Source of the DNA: Pseudoteredinibacter isoporae_A
Lineage (GTDB): Bacteria; Pseudomonadota; Gammaproteobacteria; Pseudomonadales; Cellvibrionaceae
NCBI RefSeq assembly: GCF_040372805.1
Contig: NZ_BAABWJ010000002.1
Coordinates: 62,001 to 126,000 of the forward strand
Direction of reading: 5' to 3'
DNA: 64,000 bases
A model generated the notes under the pieces. It did no database searches and was not told the DNA's origin. It saw nothing but the letters and a program-made list of their open reading frames with translations. A program made the position numbers and the translations under genes. Shown here one piece after another: positions 26,642-35,281 of this stretch (positions are counted from its first letter, which is position 1; each line of letters opens with the position of its first letter).

Positions 26642-27529
26642 TTATTGGCCAAGGCTGTTCAGCTCGGCGTCGATAATGGGCAGTTGGGTCGGTAATAACT
26701 CGCGGCGTTGCCCTAGACGAGGAGTTACGGTTTTGCCGTCAACTTCTGCGCGCAGCAGGTCGATGGCGTAAGTTTTTCCGTCTTCTTCGGTTTGCTGAAG
26801 CTTCACCAGCAAGTAATCCCAATGCTTGGCCATCCAGATGTACGTGACACGTTTTTTACCGGTGGCACGTACCTTCTTAATTTTAACGGTGGCCAGTTTG
26901 CCCAGGCGAGTTTCCAGCAATTCCTCGCCGACCATTTCAAACAGGTAGGTTTTAAGGCGGCCGCCATCGGCAATGTTGTACTGCAGCGTCTGTTTGCCGT
27001 TGAGCAAGTCACTGCGCAGTTGTAATTGATAGCTGAGTTTATCCAGCGCACCTTCTGGAATGTCCATGCGCCAGGGCTTGTCCTGCACATTGTTAACGAC
27101 TTTGTTCTTGTCCCAATCAAATTCCAGAACGGCATCGCGACTGCGGCCCAGGCCCTCGCGGTGATACTGGTATTGGCTGGGAATCAGCTGGCCACGGGAC
27201 CAATTAAAGCGTGAGCTTTCACGCAGCTTGGCCAGCCAGGTGGAGGCGCTGAAAATTAATTCCTGTTCGCCATTTGGGTGCGTGCCCAATTCCCGCGTCG
27301 CTTCAATGGTAAAGCCGGAAAACTTGGCTTTGTAGGTCGCGTGAAAGGGTTTGGGCATTTGCTGTTCGGTATCCACGGCGAGAGTCAGTGGCTGAAGGGC
27401 AGCTTGCAGGGGGGCTGGGGATTGTGCGGATTCTTGTTGTTGTTCTTGCGCCAATACCCCACCGGCCAATAAGCAGCTGGCCAGAATATAACTGGTTTTA
27501 TGCAGCAGAGGTCGCAGAGTGTTTAACAT
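26642..27529 (-). CDS. DUF3108 domain-containing periplasmic protein
   Basis: 295-residue exported protein with a signal peptide (residues 1-27, cleavage near GGVLA-Q) and a low-complexity Gln/Pro stretch after it. The DUF3108 body covers residues ~60-280 (FHATYKAKFSGFTIEATREL, YQYHREGLGRSRDA, VTYIWMAKHWDYLLVKLQQ). The family is predicted to have a beta-barrel or lipocalin-like fold and is often encoded next to purN-purM in Gammaproteobacteria, exactly as here. Function is unknown, with an envelope role inferred. Confidence 0.9.
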   Translation of the reverse strand: MLNTLRPLLHKTSYILASCLLAGGVLAQEQQQESAQSPAPLQAALQPLTLAVDTEQQMPKPFHATYKAKFSGFTIEATRELGTHPNGEQELIFSASTWLAKLRESSRFNWSRGQLIPSQYQYHREGLGRSRDAVLEFDWDKNKVVNNVQDKPWRMDIPEGALDKLSYQLQLRSDLLNGKQTLQYNIADGGRLKTYLFEMVGEELLETRLGKLATVKIKKVRATGKKRVTYIWMAKHWDYLLVKLQQTEEDGKTYAIDLLRAEVDGKTVTPRLGQRRELLPTQLPIIDAELNSLGQ

Positions 27530-27556
27530 AAATCAGAGTTTACCTTGGCTATGGTC

Positions 27557-27583
27557 AAAAGGGCCCGCGTTATCGGGCCTTTA
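27557..27583 (-). terminator. Probable terminator after purMN
   Basis: On the minus strand, AAAGGCCCG-ATAACG-CGGGCCCTTTT forms a stem with one bulged base followed by T4. It overlaps the purN stop at 27570-27572 and may be partial, letting through to the DUF3108 gene. Confidence 0.6.
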
Positions 27584-28241
27584 TTAGACGACCACTTACA
27601 GGCAAAGGTTCACCATCGAAAAGGCTAACATGGTTATTGTCGTCTTTATGCAGTCTTAGACGACCTTGGCAAAACCATTGCACCGCCAATGGGAACATAT
27701 AATGCTCTTGGTATTGTACCCTTTGGGCGAGTGTCTCAGAGGTGTCCTCTGTGTTGATGTCCACCGCGATTTGAACGATCCCTGGGCCACCATCCAGCTC
27801 GGCGGTTACAAAGTGAACCGTTGCGCCGTGTTGGGCGTCACCGGCGTCTATCGCGCGTTGATGGGTATTCAGCCCCTGGTGTTTGGGGAGCAGAGAAGGA
27901 TGAATATTGATCATGCGCCCGAGGTAGTGCTCAGTAAATGCCGGGGTGAGAATACGCATGAAACCGGCGAGTACGACCAGATCAGGCTGAAATTGATCGA
28001 TTTGAGCTTGCAGGGCCTGATCAAAGCTTTCGCGGTCCGTAAACCCCTTATGGTCCAGGCATTGTGCCTCGATACCCGCTTCGGCGGCTCTCTCCAGGCC
28101 CCTTGCTCCGGGGCGGTTGCTGATAACCGCCACAATGTCGCCGTCCAGCTCGCCGGCTTGCTGGCAGTCAATCATCGCTTGGAGGTTACTGCCACTGCCG
28201 GAAATCAATACAACAATTCGAGTTTGAGAGCTTGTTTCCAT
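27570..28241 (-). CDS. purN: Phosphoribosylglycinamide formyltransferase
   Basis: 223-residue cytoplasmic enzyme of de novo purine synthesis that transfers a formyl group from 10-formyl-THF to GAR. Diagnostic segments are LISGSGSNLQAMID (phosphate binding), INIHPSLLPKHQG with the catalytic Asn and His, and GATVHFVTAELDGGPGI with the catalytic Asp. The gene follows purM by eight bases, a normal purMN operon. The length is typical and all key residues are present. Confidence 0.97.
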   Translation of the reverse strand: METSSQTRIVVLISGSGSNLQAMIDCQQAGELDGDIVAVISNRPGARGLERAAEAGIEAQCLDHKGFTDRESFDQALQAQIDQFQPDLVVLAGFMRILTPAFTEHYLGRMINIHPSLLPKHQGLNTHQRAIDAGDAQHGATVHFVTAELDGGPGIVQIAVDINTEDTSETLAQRVQYQEHYMFPLAVQWFCQGRLRLHKDDNNHVSLFDGEPLPVSGRLIKAR

Positions 28242-28249
28242 ATTGGGAA

Positions 28250-29296
28250 TTACAGACCTTGCAACTCAACCTGTTCTTCGTCGGCCGCCGCTTCGGCGAT
28301 TTGGCCGACGATAAAGGCGTCTTCGCCTTCAGCCTTCAGCAGTTCGATTGCTGCTTGGGCCTGGTCAGCCGGCACTGCGATGATCATGCCCACGCCGCAG
28401 TTGAAGGTGCGGTACATTTCCACGCCATCTACGTTGCCGGCACTCTGTAACCAGTTGAAGACTTCGGGCATCGTCCAGGAATTGACGTCAATCACGGCTT
28501 TGCAGTTTTCGGGCAATACACGGGGAATGTTTTCCAGCAGGCCGCCACCGGTAATGTGGGACAGGGCGTTGACCTGGTTTTCTTTAATCAATTTCAACAA
28601 CGACTTCACGTAAATACGAGTCGGGGCCATCAGGGCTTTTGCCAATGGTTGACCCGCCAGATCCTGTTGCAGATCGGCGCCGGAGACTTCGATGATTTTG
28701 CGAATCAATGAGTAGCCATTGGAGTGGGGGCCGCTGGACGCCAGGCCAATCAGGGAATCGCCCGCCTGAACCTTGCTGCCGTCAATCAGTTCGCTTTTCT
28801 CTGCTACACCGACACAGAAACCGGCCAGGTCGTAATCTTCGCCTTCGTACATGCCTGGCATCTCAGCCGTTTCACCGCCTACCAGCGCTGCACCCGCCTG
28901 CTCACAGCCGGTACCAATGCCATCAACCACTGCAGCCGCGACATCGACGTTCAGCTTGCCAGTGGCGTAGTAATCCAGGAAAAACAGAGGCTCAGCGCCA
29001 GCAACAACCAGATCGTTCACGCACATGGCAACCAGATCGATACCGATGGTGTCGTGTTGGTCCAAATCCATCGCCAGGCGCAGCTTGGTGCCAACACCGT
29101 CTGTACCGGATACCAAGACGGGCTCACGGTAACCACTTGGCAGCTCACAAAGGGCGCCAAAACCGCCTAAACCGGCCATAACCTCGGGGCGACGAGTGCG
29201 TTTGGCAACGTGTTTAATGCGATCAACCAGAGCATTACCTGCGTCGATATCTACGCCGGCGTCTTTGTAACTTAAGGAAGGCTGCTTATCTGTCAT
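28250..29296 (-). CDS. purM: Phosphoribosylformylglycinamidine cyclo-ligase
   Basis: 348-residue AIR synthetase that closes the imidazole ring in purine synthesis. The start MTDKQPSLSYKDAGVDI is chosen because it gives the usual N-terminus; the frame extends a further 22 codons upstream without family similarity. Hallmarks are ALVGGETAEMPGMY, GLASSGPHSNGYSLIR and HITGGGLLENIPRVLP. Transcribed with purN downstream; the upstream 317-base gene-free region holds a 13-bp inverted repeat. Confidence 0.97.
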   Translation of the reverse strand: MTDKQPSLSYKDAGVDIDAGNALVDRIKHVAKRTRRPEVMAGLGGFGALCELPSGYREPVLVSGTDGVGTKLRLAMDLDQHDTIGIDLVAMCVNDLVVAGAEPLFFLDYYATGKLNVDVAAAVVDGIGTGCEQAGAALVGGETAEMPGMYEGEDYDLAGFCVGVAEKSELIDGSKVQAGDSLIGLASSGPHSNGYSLIRKIIEVSGADLQQDLAGQPLAKALMAPTRIYVKSLLKLIKENQVNALSHITGGGLLENIPRVLPENCKAVIDVNSWTMPEVFNWLQSAGNVDGVEMYRTFNCGVGMIIAVPADQAQAAIELLKAEGEDAFIVGQIAEAAADEEQVELQGL

Positions 29297-29613
29297 GGTT
29301 TGGGTCTTTGAGTAGTCTAAAAAATGGGCGCGTATTTTAGCTTGAATGGCTGCTAAGCTCATTAGTTTTATTGGCTAATTTGCATTTTCTTTTAGTGATT
29401 GCTGCCATTCTGCTATGGCAAAGCTACAATGTGGCCGGATTGTAGCTTTGCTTGCTGTGAGATTCCCTGGGAAGGGGCAGGTTTAGCCCGAGTTCATACC
29501 AGCAGGGCTATAGTTTCAGGCCTTTTTGGAACTTTGTGGTCGTTACTCGCATCAACAAGGCCATAGGCTGAAAATGGTGAGACAGACCGGAATTTGATTG
29601 TATTGGGGGAGTT
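29297..29613. promoter_or_regulatory. 317-base divergent region between purM and DUF2066 gene
   Basis: Gene-free region carrying the start signals of two divergent genes. Its only notable structure is the perfect inverted repeat at 29418-29451. No purine-repressor-like ACGCAAACGTTTGCGT box was seen. The first ~65 bases (29297-29362) are an in-frame extension of purM that was not adopted. Confidence 0.5.
29418..29451. repeat. 13-bp perfect inverted repeat containing TACAAT in both arms
   Basis: GCAAAGCTACAAT (29418-29430) and its complement (29439-29451) around GTGGCCGG. Each arm holds a -10-like TACAAT, in opposite orientations. No T run follows, so it is an operator or symmetric promoter candidate rather than a terminator. 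Confidence 0.7.
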
Positions 29614-30807
29614 GTGGGCAGAATAATCGCCTGGATGTTTGCGCTGTGGGTAATTGCCGGAGCTCAGTGGGCTGAAGCGGTGAAGGTTGAAAACCTTTAT
29701 CGCGCCAGTTTTGATGTTCAGGATCAAACCCCTGAGCGCAGGGAAACGTTGGCCGCGGCGGGTTTGGCCAACGTGATAGTTAAGGTCAGTGGCTCTCAAA
29801 ATCTGCCAGAACCTGAGCGTCTTAACGCGGCTTTGGGGCAGGCGAATCGCTACTTGCAGCAGTTCAGTTATGAAAATGCCGAAGATGGTTATCAGCTGAA
29901 TCTGGATTATGCCAAGGGTGCGGTTGATACCTTGCTGCGTAAATTGTCTCTCCCCATCTGGCCGGATAAGCGCCCGCAGGTGTTGCTGTGGTTGGTTCAG
30001 GACGATTTTCAGCAACGCCAGATGCTCAATCTGAATGAGCAGGAATCCTTACTGGACGCCGCTAGGCGGGTCGAAACGGATCGCGGCCTGCCGCTGTCCT
30101 TACCCTTGATGGATTTGGACGATCGACTGGCCTTGCCGGTCGCTGCGGCCTGGTCGTTGAATGAGCAGAGTCTGCAACGCGCTTCCAGTCGTTATCAAAG
30201 CGATGTTGCCTTACTGGGCCGAATGAGCATTACCGGGAGCGGCCAATGGTTGGCGTCCTGGTTGCTGATGGATCGGGGAAAATTACAGTTGTTTGATGGC
30301 CGCGGCGCCAATCCGGAAGACATTGTGGTGAGCGGCCTCAATCAGGTTGCGGATTATCTGGCGAGCCAACATGCGATCGTGGCCAGCCCACTGGACAGCA
30401 AGCCTTATTACATGCAGTTGGACAATATCGGCCATTTCGCGTCTTACCGAAAGGTGTTGGATTACCTGAATGGGCTGGCCATGGTGCGCCATGCCGAGCC
30501 GGAACGGGTTCTGGGAGAACAGCTGCGTTTGCGTTTGTTTATTGATGGTCAATTGCAGCAATTGGTCGATGCTATTGCTCTGGATAATGTTTTACAGCCC
30601 AATTCTGCCGCGGGTGACGCTAAGCAGCAGGGGGTGATGTATTACCAGCTGCCGCCGCCAGAAAACAATGTGTTGGCGCCATTGATGCCCGTGAATGATG
30701 GCAGTCTGAAACAATCCGGTGAGTTAGAGCGTGGCGGCGAGGAACGTACCCAGTCTTCAGATGCGGTGGTCATCGATGCCTCGCAGACGCCCCAGCCTCC
30801 ACAATGA
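29614..30807 (+). CDS. DUF2066 domain-containing periplasmic protein
   Basis: 397-residue exported protein. A short hydrophobic N-terminus (MFALWVIAGAQWAEA) is the signal peptide, then the DUF2066 core starts with VENLYRASFDVQDQTPERRE. The last ~45 residues are Gln/Pro/Ser-rich and probably disordered. It begins at GTG 29614 with GGGGGA three bases upstream. The gene sits upstream of hda on the same strand, a widespread gammaproteobacterial neighbourhood in which a permease (perM) is often found between them but is missing here. Function is unknown. Confidence 0.87.
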   Translation: MGRIIAWMFALWVIAGAQWAEAVKVENLYRASFDVQDQTPERRETLAAAGLANVIVKVSGSQNLPEPERLNAALGQANRYLQQFSYENAEDGYQLNLDYAKGAVDTLLRKLSLPIWPDKRPQVLLWLVQDDFQQRQMLNLNEQESLLDAARRVETDRGLPLSLPLMDLDDRLALPVAAAWSLNEQSLQRASSRYQSDVALLGRMSITGSGQWLASWLLMDRGKLQLFDGRGANPEDIVVSGLNQVADYLASQHAIVASPLDSKPYYMQLDNIGHFASYRKVLDYLNGLAMVRHAEPERVLGEQLRLRLFIDGQLQQLVDAIALDNVLQPNSAAGDAKQQGVMYYQLPPPENNVLAPLMPVNDGSLKQSGELERGGEERTQSSDAVVIDASQTPQPPQ

Positions 30808-30923
30808 TCATGATTGTTTTCCTATGATGATCTCCTGATCAGGCCTCTGATTTTACTTGGGGGCTTGATTCCATAAAGAGCAAAAGGGTAAGCTCGCGCT
30901 TATTTTTGCCAGTTCAGAATTCC

Positions 30924-31640
30924 GTGGATCATTCTCAACCTCAACAATTATCTCTGGGCGTAGCACTCGCTGACGACGCCACCTTTGAGAACTTTTACAC
31001 TCAGGAAGGTTCGGGTGCCGCTCAGGCTGTGCACGCTCTGCAGCAGTTTTTGCAAAACCCGACCGAACACGGTTTTTTCTTGTGGGGAGCTAGTGGCAGT
31101 GGTTTGAGTCATTTGTTGCAGGCGAGTTGCCATTTCGCAAATCAGCAGCAGTTGAGCGCCCAGTATTTGCCATTGTCGGAGTTAGTGGGGTTTGCACCCG
31201 ATGCCTTGCTCGAAGGTATGGATGGTTTTGATCTTTTGTGTCTCGATGGTTTGCAACACATTGCTGGCAAAGCCGATTGGGAGCAGGCCCTGTTCAATTG
31301 TTTTAATCGCAGCAAAGACAGTGGCCGCAAAATGCTGTTCAGCGCCAGTGCCAATCCGACCGAGTTGAACATCCGTCTGCCCGATTTGGCCTCGCGCTTA
31401 AGTTGGGGCTTGAGTTTTCAAGTGCCTTTAATGGGGGATACTGAAAAACAACAAGCCTTGACGCTGCGAGCCAAGGCCCGAGGCCTGGAGTTGTCTGATG
31501 AAGTTGCCCAGTTTATTTTGCACCGTGCCCCGAGACATATTGGTGAGCTCTTCGATATTCTGGATCGTCTGGACAATGCTTCCTTAGCCGAGCAGAGAAA
31601 GCTGACGATTCCTTTTGTGAAGCACGTATTGGGTTTGTAA
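30924..31640 (+). CDS. hda: DnaA regulatory inactivator Hda
   Basis: 238-residue AAA+-like protein that works with the DNA polymerase beta-clamp to hydrolyse DnaA-ATP. The N-terminal clamp-binding motif QLSLG follows the start, as in E. coli. The core includes FFLWGASGSGLSHLL (Walker A region) and LLCLDGLQHIAG (Walker B-like), ending with a helical C-domain. Start choice is uncertain: GTG 30924 fits the family N-terminus, but neither it nor TTG 30906 has a clear Shine-Dalgarno. A strong bidirectional terminator follows at 31703-31734. Confidence 0.92.
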   Translation: MDHSQPQQLSLGVALADDATFENFYTQEGSGAAQAVHALQQFLQNPTEHGFFLWGASGSGLSHLLQASCHFANQQQLSAQYLPLSELVGFAPDALLEGMDGFDLLCLDGLQHIAGKADWEQALFNCFNRSKDSGRKMLFSASANPTELNIRLPDLASRLSWGLSFQVPLMGDTEKQQALTLRAKARGLELSDEVAQFILHRAPRHIGELFDILDRLDNASLAEQRKLTIPFVKHVLGL

Positions 31641-31702
31641 CGATCAGGCTCTTGGATAGAGCAAAGCACTGCGTATACGCAGAGAGTCAAATAGCCGATA
31701 CA

Positions 31703-31734
31703 AAAAAGCCGCGACCTATGTATCGCGGCTTTTT
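31703..31734. terminator. Bidirectional terminator between hda and sppA
   Basis: Perfect 12-bp stem AAAAAGCCGCGA / TCGCGGCTTTTT with loop CCTATGTA. It has an A run on one side and a T run on the other, so it can terminate both converging genes. Confidence 0.95.
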
Positions 31735-31757
31735 ACTTTGAGAAGCTTGAACAGAAT

Positions 31758-33599
31758 TTACGGCGCTATGCAGGCCAGGCAGCGTGCGTACATACCTTTC
31801 GGATCATTCAAATTACCCAACTCTTCAATTGCTGCCGTCACAGGGCTGAACCAGCTCGCCATTTTTTGAGTGATCGGCTGAACCCAGGGGTTTGCCGTCG
31901 CTTGAGCATTCAAATTGTTAGCAAGCTCTTGCATAAATTGTTCGCTAGGGCTGAGTTTGCGTTTGATTTCGAGAACGTCGTAATCACTGATGTCAGCGTA
32001 CTCCGCAGCGGCGGCAATAGCGTCGTTCAGACCGCCGAGTTTATCCACCAAGCCATTTTCCAGCGCCTGCTCACCACTCCACACTCGACCCTGAGCAATG
32101 GTGTGAATGGCATCGGGCGTGGAATCGCGACCTTCGGCGGCAATATCCAGAAACTGCTCATAAACTTGTTCAACACCCTGTTGGACGACACGCTCAGCCA
32201 TAGGCGTCAAGGTGCGATCAACGCGCATACTGCCGGCGAGAGCGGTCGTGCCCAGGCCATCGGTATGAATGCCTAAATGCTTCAAGCTTTCTTCCAGTGT
32301 AGGGAAGGCGCCGAACACGCCGATGGAGCCGGTGATGGTTGTGGGGGTTGCCCAAATTTCATCACTGGTGGCCGAAATCCAATAGCCACCGGAGGCGGCA
32401 ACACTGCCCATGGATACCACAACCGGGATGTCTTCCTGTAAATCGAGCAGTTGCTGACGAATAATTTCAGATGCAAATGCACTGCCGCCGCCGGAATCAA
32501 CACGCAAAACCAGCGCCTTGAGTTGCTCTTTCTTGGCTTGTTGAATCAGTTGCGCCAGAGTGTCGCCACCGATGCTGCCTTCAGGTTGTTCGCCATCAAG
32601 GATAGTGCCGCTGGCGACGATCAGGCCGACTTTGTTTTCCTTGGTTTGGAAAGCCGGTTCGGTCAGGGCAAGATAATGCGCGGTGTCGATACCACGATAG
32701 CTATCGCCTTTTTCGTTTTTGCCCACTTTTTCCTGAAGCTTGGCCAGTTGCAGATGACGAGGCAGAAGTTCATCGACAAAACCGGTGCTCAAGGCCAGCT
32801 GGGCAGTGTTGCCTTTGCTTTCCTGCAGGCGAACATCCAGATGATTAATTAATTCATCAATACTGCCGGATTCCATCCCGCGAAGGCCTTCAACACGCTG
32901 GGTGTAATGCCCCCATAATTGATTCAGCCATTGCTCATTGTGTTCCTTGGACGCCGGGGACATATCGTTGCGCATATAAGGCTCGAGGAAATCTTTATAT
33001 TGGCCGACTTTAAAAATATGGACATTGATGGACAGTTTATCCAGCGCATCTTTGTAGTAGTTGCGATAAGCCGCAAAACCCATCACGCCAACCCCCCCCA
33101 TGGGGTTCAAATAAATCTCATCGGCAAAGGCGGCCAAATAATATTGGCTCTGGGAATAGTAATCACCCACAGCATACACAGGCTTGCCTTTCTCTTTAAA
33201 GGCTTCGATGCTCTGGCCCAGTTCTTCAAGCTTGCTGATGCCACCCGCCATGCCGCCGAGATCAAGAACCATGGCGCTGATGTTATCGTCGTCTTTGGCT
33301 CGCAGAATGGCCTGTTGCAAATCGCGTAGGCGGGTCTCCATTTGTCCATCGTTGCCGCCCATGAGTTGGGCGAAAGGATCCTTGGCGCTGAGTTGATCAA
33401 CCAAATAGCCAGCGGGGGCGACAACCAAGGCGGTGTCTTTGCTGAGAGGTGTCTGTCCCTTGGGGATCAGAGCCGCGAAAAACGCGATCAAGATAAATAA
33501 AAACAGGATATTCAGCACAATGCGTCGCAGGCCATTGATGCCATCCCACAGCCCACTTAAAAAACGCAAAACCCATGGGCGCTTCTTTGAGTCACTCAT
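31758..33599 (-). CDS. sppA: Signal peptide peptidase SppA, 67-kDa type
   Basis: 613-residue inner-membrane serine protease that degrades cleaved signal peptides. One N-terminal transmembrane helix (residues ~24-46) is followed by two tandem S49 domains. The N-terminal domain supplies the general base K202 in GQYKDFLEPY, and the C-terminal domain supplies the nucleophile S403 in GSVAASGGYW, preceded by VDSGGGSAFASE. This Lys/Ser dyad and the length match the E. coli two-domain type. It is the last gene of a minus-strand run headed by the arsC-like gene. Confidence 0.96.
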   Translation of the reverse strand: MSDSKKRPWVLRFLSGLWDGINGLRRIVLNILFLFILIAFFAALIPKGQTPLSKDTALVVAPAGYLVDQLSAKDPFAQLMGGNDGQMETRLRDLQQAILRAKDDDNISAMVLDLGGMAGGISKLEELGQSIEAFKEKGKPVYAVGDYYSQSQYYLAAFADEIYLNPMGGVGVMGFAAYRNYYKDALDKLSINVHIFKVGQYKDFLEPYMRNDMSPASKEHNEQWLNQLWGHYTQRVEGLRGMESGSIDELINHLDVRLQESKGNTAQLALSTGFVDELLPRHLQLAKLQEKVGKNEKGDSYRGIDTAHYLALTEPAFQTKENKVGLIVASGTILDGEQPEGSIGGDTLAQLIQQAKKEQLKALVLRVDSGGGSAFASEIIRQQLLDLQEDIPVVVSMGSVAASGGYWISATSDEIWATPTTITGSIGVFGAFPTLEESLKHLGIHTDGLGTTALAGSMRVDRTLTPMAERVVQQGVEQVYEQFLDIAAEGRDSTPDAIHTIAQGRVWSGEQALENGLVDKLGGLNDAIAAAAEYADISDYDVLEIKRKLSPSEQFMQELANNLNAQATANPWVQPITQKMASWFSPVTAAIEELGNLNDPKGMYARCLACIAP

Positions 33600-33647
33600 A
33601 ATCGATCCTTTTTCAATAAACTGCCAAGAGGCAGGTCGCTCGCAGTA

Positions 33648-34076
33648 TCAGGCTTGTGCCGGCGCGTCCTGTGTATCTTGCTGTTGCCAGTACTTGTGGT
33701 ACTGAATCCAGCGGCTACACATCATGCCAGTAAAGAACAAGATGGTACTGAGTATCAATTGTAGCCAGTGATAGGCCTGCACATGTTCCGGCGGCATGGC
33801 AACACTGACCACAGCAGCTGTGAAATAGAACAAAATGATAAAGCAAAACCAGCTAAACGCCTTGTGATTGCCTTTCAGCATGCTCCACAGCGGTAGCAAC
33901 AAGGGGACAACCTGAAAGCCCCAGACGCCCCAGGCGCCATGTTCGTGAGTCAGGTTGAGCCAGCTGTAGAGCACGATTAATGTTCCATAACACAACCAGT
34001 GCAGGCGCATTCCCCATTGGAGTTTGTTCTCCAGATTGGGAATGCGCTTAACTTCTTTGACGGTGTTTTCACTCAT
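33648..34076 (-). CDS. DUF2069 domain-containing membrane protein
   Basis: 142-residue inner-membrane protein with four hydrophobic helices at about residues 27-45, 52-67, 73-95 and 103-122. The DUF2069 pattern (WGMRLHWLCYGTLIVLYSW, GVWGFQVVPLLLPLW) is clear. It lies three bases from the wrbA stop, indicating co-transcription. DUF2069 next to wrbA and an arsC-like gene is a recurring arrangement in Pseudomonas-related genomes. No function known. Confidence 0.9.
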   Translation of the reverse strand: MSENTVKEVKRIPNLENKLQWGMRLHWLCYGTLIVLYSWLNLTHEHGAWGVWGFQVVPLLLPLWSMLKGNHKAFSWFCFIILFYFTAAVVSVAMPPEHVQAYHWLQLILSTILFFTGMMCSRWIQYHKYWQQQDTQDAPAQA

Positions 34077-34079
34077 AAG

Positions 34080-34670
34080 TTACACCATCTTTAACGCATG
34101 TTTTGCCAAGCGCTGTCCCTGAGCCTGGGCCAGGTTGTTTTCCTCAGGGCTGAGCGCACGGCCTTCTTCGCCCCCAAGGTGGGATGCCCCATAGGGGGTG
34201 CCGCCGCTTTGGGTTGTGCTCAGTTCACTCTGGGAGTAGGGCAAGCCCATCACCACCATACCCTGATGGAGCAGGGGCAGCATCATGCTGAGCAGAGTGC
34301 TCTCCTGGCCGCCGTGCAGGCTGGCTGTCGAGGTGAATACGCTGGCGGGTTTGTCGATTAAATCACCGTTCAACCACAGGTCACTGCACTGGTCGATAAA
34401 GTATTTCAGTGGCGCGGCCATATTGCCAAAACGGGTTGGGCTGCCAAGGGCCAAACCGGCACAATGCTGAAGGTCTTCCTTGCAACAATAGGGGGCGCCG
34501 CTGTCGGGAATATCGCTGCTGATAGCTTCACAGGTAGTCGATACCGGAGGCACCGTGCGCAAGCGTGCTTCCATTCCTGCACTCTCAATTCCGCGTGCGA
34601 TTTGCTGTGCCAGTTGGGCGGTGCCCCCTTGGCGACTGTAATACAAAACCAGAATATAAGGCTTGCTCAT
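34080..34670 (-). CDS. wrbA: NAD(P)H:quinone oxidoreductase, WrbA/flavodoxin-like
   Basis: 196-residue flavodoxin-fold quinone reductase that carries out two-electron reduction of quinones with FMN. The FMN phosphate loop is VLYYSRQGGTAQLAQQ, and GSPTRFGNMAAPLKYF and GGTPYGASHLGG are standard WrbA signatures. It is translationally close to the DUF2069 gene downstream and part of the conserved wrbA-arsC-yihY block. Confidence 0.93.
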   Translation of the reverse strand: MSKPYILVLYYSRQGGTAQLAQQIARGIESAGMEARLRTVPPVSTTCEAISSDIPDSGAPYCCKEDLQHCAGLALGSPTRFGNMAAPLKYFIDQCSDLWLNGDLIDKPASVFTSTASLHGGQESTLLSMMLPLLHQGMVVMGLPYSQSELSTTQSGGTPYGASHLGGEEGRALSPEENNLAQAQGQRLAKHALKMV

Positions 34671-34734
34671 GTCTGTCTCTTTCCGAGGACCTTAACGGGT
34701 TAAAATGAGGGTTTTCGGGGCTGTTTTGCCGGTC

Positions 34735-35079
34735 TTAGATTAATTCAAGTACGTTTTCGGGAGGGCGACCCAGTACGGCTTTGTTGCTATTGACGACAAT
34801 CGGGCGCTCGATCAACTTAGGGTGTTGAGTCATGGCCTCAATGAGATCCGCTTCACTGTGTTTATCATCGGCCAGGTTCAGTTCTTTGTAGGCCTCTTCG
34901 CCCTTGCGAAGCAATTGACGAGCCGATATCCCGAGCTTGCTCAAAATGGTGCTTAGCTCGCCGTTGTTTGGGGGGGTATCGAGATACAGGACAATTTCAG
35001 GTTCAATGCCTTTCTCTTCCAAAATCGCCAAGGTTTGGCGGGATTTTGAACAGCGTGGGTTGTGGTAAATGGTGTACAT
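34735..35079 (-). CDS. ArsC/Spx-family reductase (glutaredoxin-type, YfgD-like)
   Basis: 114-residue thioredoxin-fold protein. The start is the ATG giving MYTIYHNPRCSKSRQTL, with GAAGGAA upstream; the frame reaches 15 codons further without similarity. The conserved cysteine C10 and the C-terminal PIVVNSNKAVLGRPPENVLEL match ArsC/YfgD. No arsB, arsR or other resistance genes are near, so a housekeeping YfgD role is more likely than arsenate resistance. It heads the minus-strand unit with wrbA downstream. Confidence 0.9.
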   Translation of the reverse strand: MYTIYHNPRCSKSRQTLAILEEKGIEPEIVLYLDTPPNNGELSTILSKLGISARQLLRKGEEAYKELNLADDKHSEADLIEAMTQHPKLIERPIVVNSNKAVLGRPPENVLELI

Positions 35080-35281
35080 AGATAATTCCTTCAATAAGCG
35101 CGAATCAGTTCTCACACATGGCAAGTGCGCTTGCTGTGAATGGGCTAAACTGCCTATTGTATGTCGATGGATCAGTTAAGACTAATCTTTATCACCACAA
35201 GTACAGACTTTTGCCTGGCAAATAGATACTCTGGGGCGTTGCGGGCTTGACGGCTCTAACCACATATTTTACGAGGACAAT

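Noticed and set aside
27666..28613. 315-codon plus-strand frame opposite purN/purM
   Set aside because: Both essential purine genes are clear on the other strand.
34735..35079. Arsenic-resistance operon
   Set aside because: Only a YfgD/ArsC-like gene in a conserved housekeeping block; no arsR, arsB or acr3.
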